A stretch of 8,143 nt of DNA from Anaerolineales bacterium (GCA_023250385.1 JAHFAU010000089.1:1-8143); one strand, 5' to 3'; positions 1 through 6,479 are shown, numbered from the stretch's first letter. The notes: generated by a model from the letters alone, not told the origin. Numbers and translations: made by a program.

Positions 1-743
1 AAGTCGAGGCAATGCAGCGCGGTGATACCGCCCACCTTCGAACTTAGATCCCGGCCGCCCGTCCCCAGAGCATGCGAGAGACCCGCTCCCAGTTGGTGAA
101 TGCGGGCCGAAATTGCCTGCATCCCGGTTCCTGAGGCACCGACCAAGCCGATCGACCCCCGGCGTACTCGGTTCGCGAAGCCGAAGCCCACTCCATTGAC
201 AATGGCAGTCCCACAATCCGGTCCCATGAGCAGCAGGCCGCGCGCGGCTGCGGTCCGTTTCAGTTCGACTTCCTCTTCCAGCGGAACATTGTCGCTGTAC
301 AGAAAGACATTGCGTCCGAGGTCCAACGCCTCTCGCGCCACCGCGCCCGCGTAGCGCCCTGGCACGGAAATCAGGACCCATTCAGCCTGAGGCAGCATCT
401 CAGCGGCGGCTTTCAGGCTGCGCGGGCGGTAGCGACCGGCCTGAGCGCTCCGCCTTCGGGCGAGCAGCTCATCGACCTGTGCAAGGGCCTCATCGGCTGG
501 CGCCTGGCCATCGGCTCGTACCACGATCAACAAGTCGTCGGGGGATGGATCGATCCGATCTGGCAGCAGGCTATTCTGGGCGAGCAGCTCCAGGTTGGCG
601 ACGGTGGCCATTACGACCCCGGCGTCGCGCACCCCGGGCAAACCAACCAATGCGCGCTGGAGCTGCATGAGCACCACGGAGTCGTGGTAGGCGCCGGAGC
701 GAATCTCGTAGGCGGTCGTCTCAGCCATTTCACTGGTGCCCAT
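1..743 (-). CDS. fdrA: FdrA-family protein (succinyl-CoA synthetase alpha-like; AllF/oxamate carbamoyltransferase family), C-terminus off the left edge
   Basis: The first 247 residues are visible, about half of a typical FdrA protein. The translation aligns by recollection with Escherichia coli FdrA: the N-terminal SGAYHDSVVLM region, the MGPDCGTA motif (residues 173-179), the glycine-rich GASGTG loop (202-207) and the GTGGRDLS segment shortly after. FdrA resembles the alpha subunit of succinyl-CoA synthetase. In E. coli, FdrA (AllF) with YlbE and YlbF (AllG, AllH) has been reported to form oxamate carbamoyltransferase in allantoin fermentation; homologues elsewhere may differ. The start is uncertain: ATG at 743 gives MGTSEMAETT, while ATG at 728 matches the length of E. 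coli FdrA better. Neither has a good ribosome site, and an in-frame TGA just upstream rules out a longer form. The gene lies 124 bp after the amidase on the same strand, with a palindromic operator-like site in between. Partners of the AllG/AllH type would lie beyond the left edge. Confidence 0.88.
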   Translation of the reverse strand, partial: MGTSEMAETTAYEIRSGAYHDSVVLMQLQRALVGLPGVRDAGVVMATVANLELLAQNSLLPDRIDPSPDDLLIVVRADGQAPADEALAQVDELLARRRSAQAGRYRPRSLKAAAEMLPQAEWVLISVPGRYAGAVAREALDLGRNVFLYSDNVPLEEEVELKRTAAARGLLLMGPDCGTAIVNGVGFGFANRVRRGSIGLVGASGTGMQAISARIHQLGAGLSHALGTGGRDLSSKVGGITALHCLD

Positions 744-752
744 GAAGAGTAA

Positions 753-770
753 TTGTGAAATACCTCACAA
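753..770. promoter_or_regulatory. CRP/FNR-family-like operator, TTGTGA-N6-TCACAA
   Basis: The sequence is a perfect inverted repeat with 6-bp arms and a 6-bp spacer, and it contains TGTGA-N6-TCACA, the textbook recognition pattern of CRP-type regulators. It lies in an AT-rich stretch of the amidase-fdrA gap, and its near end is 9 bp upstream of the fdrA ATG at 743. Its centre (761.5) is so close to the gene that activation from a -41.5 position would place the transcription start near 720, inside the reading frame. Repression, or a later translation start, is therefore as likely as activation. The regulator and its effector are unknown, and no such regulator is encoded in the window. Confidence 0.45.
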
Positions 771-867
771 ATTGCACCCTGGCATAGGTTTTGCGGCGGG
801 CCAACTTAGATCGAACGGGAGGCCCGACATTCGAGCCAGCCTCCAGGTCTGCATCGGAGCCCGGGGC

Positions 868-2175
868 TCAGCCGTCCCCCACGGCTGACTCAATGATCGC
901 CGCGAACCCCAGCAGCTGCTCGTCCCGCTGCCAGCCGCCGGTCAGCTGGGTGCCAAGCGGCAGTCCGCCCGCGCTGCGGCCGGTCGGGATGCTGAGGGTC
1001 GGCAGCCCGGCGTGGGTCCACGGGAGATTCATCGCCGGATCTCCAGTGCTCTCCAGACCCTCCGGTGCAGGGCCCACCGCGGCGGGCGAGAGCCACAGGT
1101 CGAGACCGTGCTGCTCCATCAGCCGGCCAAGCTCGGCCCGCAGCTTCCCCCGGCTCTCGAGCGCCGCGGCCAAATCAGACGGCTCGACTGCTTGTCCCCG
1201 CCGAATCAGCTCGGCGGTCTTGGCATGGTACAGCGACTCGAACTCGACAATCCAGTCGCGGTGGACCTGGGCTGCCTCGGCCGCCAAGATCCGATTGTGC
1301 TGCTCCACGATCTCGGTGTAATCCGACAGTGCAGGCACCTCGACGACTCGGAAATCTGCTCGGCGCAATTGGTCGATGACTCGCTCCAGGTGGCTTCGCC
1401 CCTCGGCCGAGGCTTTCTCCAGATAGGGCCCGCTGGGAATCCCGAGCACCGGACGATCGTGGACCGCTTTCGGCCGCCAGTCCTCGATCAGGATCGGGGC
1501 TACCCGCCGCGCCGCCTCGACCTCTGGGGTGAAGAAACCGACCGTATCGAGCGAAGGTGAGAGCGGGATTACCCCTTGAGTGGAGATTCGGCCAAAGCTC
1601 GGCTTGAAACCCACGACGCCGCAGAAGGCCGCTGGACGGTTGATCGAACCGATCGTCTGGGTTCCCAAGGCCAGTGGGGCCAATCCAGCCGAGACGGCCG
1701 CCGCGGATCCACTGCTGGATCCCCCGGGGGTATGGCCGGGATGGTGAGGGTTGCGGGTGGGGCCGGGGGCAAAGAAGGCAAACTCAGTCGTCACCGTTTT
1801 ACCCAGCACCAGCGCGCCGGCCTGCTTTAGCTGGGAGACACAGACGGCCTGCTGGCCGGACAATTTCGCAGAGGGCAGCCGGCTCCCGGCCCGGGTCTCG
1901 AACCCATCGACCCGAAAGATGTCCTTCACCCCGATCGGAAGTCCAAAGAGCGGGGGCCGGCTTTCCACGGCCGAATAACTTTTCTCGAGCTCGGCGAATT
2001 CGGAGTGCAGGCGTTCAAAGCGCCCATCCTCCGGGAGAAAGGCGTGCAGTTCGGGCTCGACCGTCTCAAACCGCGCCTCGAGTTCTTCCAGATACCCTCG
2101 ATCGCCCAATCGGAGCGAATCCAGGATCGCCGACAGCGACGGCCCGACCTGCAGCCAGAGTGCCACCTCGCTCAC
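868..2175 (-). CDS. Amidase-signature (AS) family amidohydrolase
   Basis: The 435-residue protein has the full Ser-cisSer-Lys triad of the amidase signature family. Lys84 lies in PIGVKD, the cis-Ser is Ser153 in the GGSSSGSAAAV core, and the nucleophile is Ser177 in GTQTIGSI. The 24-residue spacing between the two serines matches characterised members. The motif RPAAFCGVVGFKPSFGR follows, as expected. The family hydrolyses a C-N amide bond; the substrate cannot be read from the sequence. There is no signal peptide, so it should be cytoplasmic. It is not an obvious GatA, because no GatB or GatC is nearby. The start is GTG, whose GTGA overlaps the TGA stop of the VOC gene, indicating translational coupling. 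At 435 residues it is slightly shorter than many relatives (450-500). Its position between CoxS/CoxM-type subunits and FdrA suggests release of ammonia or a carboxylate from a hydroxylated N-compound, which is inference. Confidence 0.93.
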   Translation of the reverse strand: MSEVALWLQVGPSLSAILDSLRLGDRGYLEELEARFETVEPELHAFLPEDGRFERLHSEFAELEKSYSAVESRPPLFGLPIGVKDIFRVDGFETRAGSRLPSAKLSGQQAVCVSQLKQAGALVLGKTVTTEFAFFAPGPTRNPHHPGHTPGGSSSGSAAAVSAGLAPLALGTQTIGSINRPAAFCGVVGFKPSFGRISTQGVIPLSPSLDTVGFFTPEVEAARRVAPILIEDWRPKAVHDRPVLGIPSGPYLEKASAEGRSHLERVIDQLRRADFRVVEVPALSDYTEIVEQHNRILAAEAAQVHRDWIVEFESLYHAKTAELIRRGQAVEPSDLAAALESRGKLRAELGRLMEQHGLDLWLSPAAVGPAPEGLESTGDPAMNLPWTHAGLPTLSIPTGRSAGGLPLGTQLTGGWQRDEQLLGFAAIIESAVGDG

Positions 2176-2537
2176 TTGGCCTGGGGGTCGACCTGGTGTA
2201 GGCCGAACAGATTCCCCTCCGTATCGCGGCAGAACAGGTTGTACCCGACGTTGGGGATGGTCACTTTGTCGGTCACCACCGCCCCACCCTCGTCCACCAC
2301 CTTCTCGGCCGCATCTTCGATCGACTCGACCTGCACTGTATTCACCGTGCGCGGTTTAGCATCCTTGTTGACCAGGATAGCCCCGTTGATTCCCGGTTCA
2401 GCGTCCTCCCCGGTGGTCACCAACCAGTAATCGAAGTCCCCCCATTTCTCGACCTTCCAACCGAAAACGGCGCGATAGAACTGCGCGGCCCGTTCGGGGT
2501 CGACCACTCCCAGCTCAAAGTGCACTACTCGCGGCAT
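2172..2537 (-). CDS. VOC (glyoxalase/bleomycin-resistance fold) family protein
   Basis: This is a 121-residue single-domain protein of the vicinal oxygen chelate superfamily. It opens with PRVVHFELGV (potential metal ligands His6 and Glu8), followed by FYRAVFGW (20-27) and the C-terminal EGNLFGLHQ (107-115), the pattern of the group often annotated as 'predicted enzyme related to lactoylglutathione lyase'. One chain holds two beta-alpha-beta-beta-beta units and would dimerise. The reaction is unknown: family members include isomerases, dioxygenases, lyases and drug-binding proteins. I place the start at ATG 2537 rather than the upstream in-frame ATG at 2594, because AAAGGAG lies 8 bases before 2537, homology begins there, and the longer version would start inside a hairpin. 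Its stop overlaps the amidase start by 4 bp, so the two are probably translated together. Confidence 0.88.
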   Translation of the reverse strand: MPRVVHFELGVVDPERAAQFYRAVFGWKVEKWGDFDYWLVTTGEDAEPGINGAILVNKDAKPRTVNTVQVESIEDAAEKVVDEGGAVVTDKVTIPNVGYNLFCRDTEGNLFGLHQVDPQAK

Positions 2538-2545
2538 TGCCTGTG

Positions 2546-2552
2546 CTCCTTT
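2546..2552 (-). promoter_or_regulatory. Ribosome binding site that fixes the VOC protein start
   Basis: AAAGGAG on the minus strand lies 8 bases before ATG 2537. It is the best Shine-Dalgarno match I noticed in the window and decides between the 2537 and 2594 starts. Confidence 0.7.
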
Positions 2553-2586
2553 CGGGTCATCTTCGGCGGCAAGACTAGCCTCGCCA

Positions 2587-2614
2587 GGCGGCATCGGGTG
2601 GGCCGGATGCCGCC
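2587..2614 (-). terminator. GC-rich stem-loop directly after coxS (terminator-like or mRNA-processing hairpin, no U-tract)
   Basis: The arms GGCGGCATC (2587-2595) and GATGCCGCC (2606-2614) are perfectly complementary over 9 bp around a 10-base loop. In the leftward transcript the hairpin begins one base after the coxS TGA, in the 78-bp gap before the VOC gene. No run of U follows, so a classical Rho-independent terminator is doubtful. It could attenuate read-through or protect the 3' end of an upstream coxM-coxS message. Confidence 0.4.
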
Positions 2615-2615
2615 C

Positions 2616-3095
2616 TCAAATTGCGCGTAATCGATCAGCCGCCAACCGGACCGCGGTAACGATGTTCTGGTAACCCGTGCAGCGGCAGAGATTGCCCGAA
2701 ATGGCCTCCCGGATCTCTCGCTCGCTCGGATCCGGGTTTTCGGCCAGGAACGGGACCAGGGTCATGAGGAATCCCGGCGTGCAGAATCCGCACTGCAAGC
2801 CGTGCGCTTCCCAGAATGCCTGTTGCAGCGGGTGAAGCTGCTCGCGACTGTCGGCCAACCCCTCCACCGTGAGAACTTCATGACCATTGGCCTGCACTGC
2901 GAGCATCAAGCAAGAGCGGACCGGTTGACCGTCGAACTGCACCGTGCAGGCGCCGCAGACCCCATGCTCGCAGCCGACGTGGGTGCCGGTCAGTCCCAAT
3001 TCATGCCGCAGGAAATCACTCAGCAGCAGCCGCGGCTCGACCTGCCCTTCCGCGGGCTGCCCGTTGACTACGAGGCTGAGCTGGTGATTCTCCAT
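2616..3095 (-). CDS. CoxS-type 2Fe-2S small subunit of a xanthine dehydrogenase/CO dehydrogenase family molybdenum hydroxylase
   Basis: The 159-residue protein has the two-domain layout of the family's iron-sulfur subunit. A plant-type ferredoxin domain carries Cys42, Cys47, Cys50 and Cys62 (CEHGVCGAC ... C). A helical domain carries Cys102, Cys105, Cys137 and Cys139 (CGFC ... CRC), which bind the second cluster. All eight ligands are present, and the length is close to CoxS of CO dehydrogenase (about 166). The subunit passes electrons from the molybdenum site of the large subunit to FAD in the medium subunit. There is no Tat signal, in contrast to periplasmic aldehyde oxidases of this family. 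It follows coxM by 30 bp on the same strand, with only a weak ribosome site. The substrate could be a purine, an N-heterocycle, an aldehyde or CO; without the large subunit this cannot be decided. Confidence 0.95.
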   Translation of the reverse strand: MENHQLSLVVNGQPAEGQVEPRLLLSDFLRHELGLTGTHVGCEHGVCGACTVQFDGQPVRSCLMLAVQANGHEVLTVEGLADSREQLHPLQQAFWEAHGLQCGFCTPGFLMTLVPFLAENPDPSEREIREAISGNLCRCTGYQNIVTAVRLAADRLRAI

Positions 3096-3125
3096 AGTCC
3101 GCTTAGCTGGTCCTAGGAGGAACGC

Positions 3126-4028
3126 TCAGGCAGCGCCGGCCGCCGGTAAATTCCCATTTCCCCGGGCGCGTTCGGCCGCGATTGCCAGCGCCCTGCGGGT
3201 CAATACCGTGGCCAGGTGGCGTTGGTAAGCGACAGTTGCGTGCACATTTCCCAGCGGGTCGATCTCCTGTTGCGCGGCGGCCGCCGCCTGCTCAAAGGCT
3301 TCCGGCCCGGGCTGCTGTCCGCTGAGCCCCGCCGCGGCTTGGCGAGCCTCGATCGGCCCGTCCCCCGCGTTCATAAATACGAGCCGGGCCGCGCTACAGA
3401 CTCCCTGAGCATTCAAGCTGAGGCTGGCCGCGATCCCCAGCATGGCGTAGTCGCCGCGCCGCCGGGAGACCTCCAAGAAGCTCCAACCAATCCCGGGCTC
3501 AGCCGGCGGAAAGACCACCTCCACCAGGAGCTCTCCAGGTTCAAGGGCAGTGGTGAACATCCCCTGGAAAAACTGTTCCGCCTCGATCCAGCGCTCACCC
3601 CGTGACCCCTGCGCCCGAATGCGGGCTGAAGCAGCTACCGCCACCACCGGCAATTCCGCCGCCGGATCGGCGTGGGCCAGGCTGCCTCCCAGCGTGCCGC
3701 GGTTTCGGATCTGAGGATGAGCCACATGGGGCATACACTCGTGCAGCAGCGGGACCCGCTCTGCCACCTGTGGATCGAATTCGAGGTCCCGCTGCCGGGT
3801 CATCGCTCCCATCGCAAGCGAACCGTCCTCGGCCGTCTTGATGTATTCCAGGCCCGTGATCCGATTGAGGTCCACCAGCACCGCCGGCTGGGCCACGCGA
3901 AAGTTCATGGCGGGGATCAGGCTCTGCCCACCGGCCAGCGGCTTCGCCTCTCCGCCGTACTGGGCCATAAGCTCCAGCGCCTGCTCCAACGAGTCAGGCG
4001 CCAGATACTTGAAGGGCGGCGGTTTCAT
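3126..4028 (-). CDS. CoxM-type FAD-binding medium subunit of a xanthine dehydrogenase/CO dehydrogenase family molybdenum hydroxylase
   Basis: The 300-residue protein contains both FAD signatures of the family: AGGQS (32-36, within LAGGQSLIPAMNFR) and TLGGS (112-116, followed by LAHADPAAELP). The C-terminal CO dehydrogenase flavoprotein domain follows. The length matches CoxM proteins (about 290). It accepts electrons from the 2Fe-2S subunit and hands them on to NAD+, a quinone or another acceptor. I choose ATG 4028, which gives MKPPPFKYLAP, the usual start of such proteins. A GTG at 4061 would add 11 residues, but it lies upstream of the likely -10 box at 4055-4050. It is the first gene of the leftward unit. 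No large subunit follows: the expected M-S-L order is broken by VOC and amidase genes. Confidence 0.94.
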   Translation of the reverse strand: MKPPPFKYLAPDSLEQALELMAQYGGEAKPLAGGQSLIPAMNFRVAQPAVLVDLNRITGLEYIKTAEDGSLAMGAMTRQRDLEFDPQVAERVPLLHECMPHVAHPQIRNRGTLGGSLAHADPAAELPVVAVAASARIRAQGSRGERWIEAEQFFQGMFTTALEPGELLVEVVFPPAEPGIGWSFLEVSRRRGDYAMLGIAASLSLNAQGVCSAARLVFMNAGDGPIEARQAAAGLSGQQPGPEAFEQAAAAAQQEIDPLGNVHATVAYQRHLATVLTRRALAIAAERARGNGNLPAAGAA

Positions 4029-4049
4029 GGACTCTCGCTCGGGCGTTGA

Positions 4050-4055
4050 ATTGTA
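4050..4055 (-). promoter_or_regulatory. Putative -10 box (TACAAT) for the leftward coxM unit
   Basis: TACAAT on the minus strand lies 21 bases before ATG 4028, in the 83-bp gap between divergent genes. No convincing -35 box is visible at 16-18 bp spacing. If used, transcription would start around 4043, leaving a leader of only about 15 bases. Confidence 0.35.
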
Positions 4056-4091
4056 CAACACCGTCTCCCAGCCCTCGGTTTTGGCCGTAGG

Positions 4092-4097
4092 TATAAT
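4092..4097 (+). promoter_or_regulatory. Putative -10 box (TATAAT) for the CaiB-thiolase unit, giving a near-leaderless message
   Basis: A perfect TATAAT lies 14 bases before the CoA-transferase ATG at 4112. There is no good -35 box 16-18 bp upstream and no extended -10 TGn. Transcription from it would begin near 4104, so the leader would be about 8 bases. The bases before the ATG (CGCGCCCCAGC) contain no Shine-Dalgarno sequence, consistent with leaderless-type initiation. Confidence 0.45.
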
Positions 4098-4111
4098 TCC
4101 CGCGCCCCAGC

Positions 4112-5335
4112 ATGGCCGGCCCCATCAGTCCGCCTGACAACTCCCAATCGCTGCTTGAAGGTATCCGGGTGATCGATCTCACCCGGGTGCTGGCGGGCCC
4201 GTTTTGCACGATGCTGCTCGGCGACCTCGGCGCAGACGTCATCAAGGTCGAAGCCCCGGGCCGCGGCGACGACACCCGGCAGTGGGGCCCGCCCTTCACG
4301 CCCAGCGGTGAATCGGCCTATTTCCTTTCCGCCAACCGCAACAAGCGCAGCCTGACCCTGAACCTCAAGTCCGAACAGGGCCTGCAGGTCATGCGCGAGC
4401 TCATTGGCCGCGCCGACGTGCTGATTGAGAATTTCCGGGCCGGCACCCTCGAGGGCTGGGGGCTTGATTACGACGCCCTGCAGCAGCTGCGGCCGGGGCT
4501 GATCTACTGCACCATCACCGGCTACGGCTACACCGGACCGTATCGCCAGCGCCCCGGATACGATTTCATCGTGCAAGCCATGAGCGGGTTCATGAGCGTA
4601 ACCGGCCCCGCGGAAGGAGAACCCTTCCGGGCCGGGGTGGCGATCGCCGATCTGGCCAGTGGGATCTTCGCCTGCAACGCGGTGCTGGCCTCGCTCTTTG
4701 CCCGCGAACGAAGCGGGCGCGGCCAGCGGATTGACATTTCACTGCTAGACTGCCAATTGGCGCTGATGTCCTACGTGGCCAGCAATTATCTGGTGTCCGG
4801 CGAGCCTCCGAAGCGCTACGGCAACGCCCATCCCAACATCGTTCCCTATGAAGTGTTCCGGGCCAGCGACGGCTACTTCGCCTTCGCGGCCGGCAATGAT
4901 GTGCAGTGGTCCAAGTTCTGCCGGGAGGTCGGCCACCTCGACTGGGCCGAGGATCCGCGGTTCGCCGCTAACCCGGCCCGGATTGAGAATCGAGTCGTCC
5001 TCGTCGGGCTGTTGAATGAGCTCTTCGCGGGTCGTTCGGTGTCGACGTGGCTTGGGTTGTGCGAGCAGATTGGCTTGCCGGCCGGACCCATCAACTCAAT
5101 CGAGCAGGTGCTCGCCGACCCGCAGGTCTTGGCCCGCGGCATGCGGTTGGAAGTGGCCCACCCCGCCGAAGGGCAACTGCCTATCCTCGGCTCCCCGCTG
5201 GCAATTCCCACCGCACCCGCCGAAGTCCGGCTGGCGCCTCCCACGCTAGGTCAGCACACCGAAGAGATCTTGGGCGAGCTGCTGGGCCACGACCCGGCCG
5301 CCATCGCGGCGCTGCGCGAGTCCGGAGCGGTCTGA
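4112..5335 (+). CDS. CaiB/BaiF family (class III) CoA-transferase
   Basis: The 407-residue protein matches the usual length of the family (about 400). The N-terminal Rossmann-like part contains GIRVIDLTRVLAGPFCTMLL and GADVIKVEAPGRGDDTR (residues 17-56), then the ANRNKRS and IENFRAGTLEGWGLDY segments. The predicted catalytic aspartate, equivalent to Asp169 of formyl-CoA transferase, is Asp180 in GVAIADLASGIF. GRGQRIDISLLD follows, and the C-terminal domain contains GLPAGPINSIEQVLADPQV. These enzymes move CoA between carboxylates, typically succinate, formate/oxalate, carnitine or aromatic acids, through an aspartyl-CoA intermediate. The substrate cannot be named here. It is the first gene of a rightward pair, one base before the thiolase-fold gene, so it probably makes the CoA ester on which that protein acts. 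Initiation appears to be near-leaderless. Confidence 0.95.
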   Translation: MAGPISPPDNSQSLLEGIRVIDLTRVLAGPFCTMLLGDLGADVIKVEAPGRGDDTRQWGPPFTPSGESAYFLSANRNKRSLTLNLKSEQGLQVMRELIGRADVLIENFRAGTLEGWGLDYDALQQLRPGLIYCTITGYGYTGPYRQRPGYDFIVQAMSGFMSVTGPAEGEPFRAGVAIADLASGIFACNAVLASLFARERSGRGQRIDISLLDCQLALMSYVASNYLVSGEPPKRYGNAHPNIVPYEVFRASDGYFAFAAGNDVQWSKFCREVGHLDWAEDPRFAANPARIENRVVLVGLLNELFAGRSVSTWLGLCEQIGLPAGPINSIEQVLADPQVLARGMRLEVAHPAEGQLPILGSPLAIPTAPAEVRLAPPTLGQHTEEILGELLGHDPAAIAALRESGAV

Positions 5336-5336
5336 G

Positions 5337-6479
5337 ATGCGCGGCGTCAGCATCGTCGGGATCGGCCAGATCCCGGTGCTAAGCGCCACTCCCGAGGGCT
5401 TGCGAACCTTGGGTGCGGCGGTCGTACGCAGCGCAATGGAAGACGCCGGGGTCGAGCGGGTCGATGCGCTCTTTGCCAGCAACATGCTGGCGGATGAGCT
5501 GCAAGGTCAGAAGCACATTGCAGCCCTGATCGCCGATGAGGCGGGCCTGGCCGGAATCGAGGCGCTACAGATTCAGGCTGCCATGGCCAGCGGCGCGGCC
5601 GCGCTGCGCATGGCCTACCTGGCGGTGGGCAGCGGTGAGGCCGACCTGGCAGTGGTCGTGGGAGTCGAGAAGATGAGCGAGGGAGCGGCCTCTCCGGCGA
5701 TGTCCAAAGCCCTGGACGCCAAGGAGGTCGAGGACGGGGCCACCTTGATCAGCAAAAACGCCGACATCCTGCGACTGTACCGCAAGCGCTACAAGGTCCC
5801 CGAGGATGGGTTGGTCAACTTTCCGGTTGTTGCGCATGCCAACGCACGCCACAATCCCAACGCGCTGTTTCGCGAGCTGACCGTCCGGGCGCGGGACGTG
5901 CTGACCTCGCGGATGGTCCACGACCCGCTGCGGCTGCTGGACTGCTCCCCGATCTGCGATGGCGCGGCGGCTGTTGTGTTGTGCCCCACCGAGCAGGCTC
6001 AGACCCACAATCCCCACCCGGTGCGGATCCTGGCCTCCAGTGTGGCCACCGACCGCTTCCGGGTCGGAGACCGGGCCAACCCGTTGTGGCTGCAAGCGGC
6101 TCATGATAGCGCCGGCAAGGCCTACCGTCAGGCCAACCTGAACCAAGAAGACGTGGATTTCTTTGAAGTGCATGACGCCTTCAGCATCATGGCCTGCATG
6201 CAGTTGGAGGCAGCCGGCTTCGCCAGGCTGGGGCAGGGCTGGCGCCTGGCGGCCGAGAAACGGATCGACCTGCGGGGTGACATTCCGATCACGACCATGG
6301 GTGGACTGAAGGCCCGGGGGCACCCGATCGGTGCCACCGCCCTGTATCAGGCTTGCGAGATGGTGCTGCAGCTGACGGGCCGCGCCGGTAAGAATCAGCT
6401 GCGCAATGCCGAGGTCGGTATGATGCAGAGCGTGGGCGGCGCCGGGACGACGGTGATCACCCACATCTTTGGAGTTTGA
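5337..6479 (+). CDS. SCP2/archaeal-type thiolase-fold protein with the nucleophilic Cys replaced by Met
   Basis: The 380-residue protein has the thiolase fold in its SCP2/archaeal acetoacetyl-CoA thiolase-like form. Recognisable parts are VVGVEKMSEG (107-116), EVHDAFS with His279, and GGLKARGHPIGAT with His329. The end, MMQSVGGAGTTVITH, lacks the second cysteine, as usual for this subgroup. The N-terminal active-site motif, normally (A)CASG, reads AAMASG: the nucleophile position is Met83 (codon ATG at 5583-5585). Claisen condensation or thiolysis by a covalent acyl-cysteine is therefore not possible in the usual way. The frame is intact and the fold motifs are conserved, so the gene does not look decayed. 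It starts one base after the CoA-transferase stop, with GGAG nine bases before its ATG. No DUF35/Zn-ribbon acyl-CoA partner, common beside archaeal-type thiolases, is present. It may be a non-condensing acyl-CoA-binding or decarboxylating variant (inference). Confidence 0.93.
   Translation: MRGVSIVGIGQIPVLSATPEGLRTLGAAVVRSAMEDAGVERVDALFASNMLADELQGQKHIAALIADEAGLAGIEALQIQAAMASGAAALRMAYLAVGSGEADLAVVVGVEKMSEGAASPAMSKALDAKEVEDGATLISKNADILRLYRKRYKVPEDGLVNFPVVAHANARHNPNALFRELTVRARDVLTSRMVHDPLRLLDCSPICDGAAAVVLCPTEQAQTHNPHPVRILASSVATDRFRVGDRANPLWLQAAHDSAGKAYRQANLNQEDVDFFEVHDAFSIMACMQLEAAGFARLGQGWRLAAEKRIDLRGDIPITTMGGLKARGHPIGATALYQACEMVLQLTGRAGKNQLRNAEVGMMQSVGGAGTTVITHIFGV

Noticed and set aside
818..844. 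GGAGGC/GCCTCC inverted repeat with a 15-base loop after the amidase stop, a possible terminator
   Set aside because: The stem is only 6 bp with a long loop and no U-tract follows; this is expected by chance in GC-rich DNA.
791..1560. Long plus-strand open frames opposite the amidase gene (for example 791-1321 and 1012-1560)
   Set aside because: They are antisense to a well-supported amidase and have Arg/Pro/Ser-rich composition typical of shadow frames in high-GC DNA.
2538..2594. N-terminal extension of the VOC protein from ATG 2594
   Set aside because: It would start inside the hairpin, has no ribosome site and adds 19 residues before the conserved start; ATG 2537 has AAAGGAG at 8 bases.
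4029..4061. N-terminal extension of the CoxM protein from GTG 4061
   Set aside because: Family members begin near MKPPPF, and the likely -10 box lies downstream of the GTG.
5565..6464. A 299-codon minus-strand open frame opposite the thiolase
   Set aside because: It mirrors the codon structure of the thiolase gene, has no recognisable domain and is rich in His, Gln and Gly as expected for an antisense shadow.
5337..6479. Thiolase gene as a decaying pseudogene
   Set aside because: Despite the missing cysteine, the frame is full length, and all other motifs and the operon spacing are intact.
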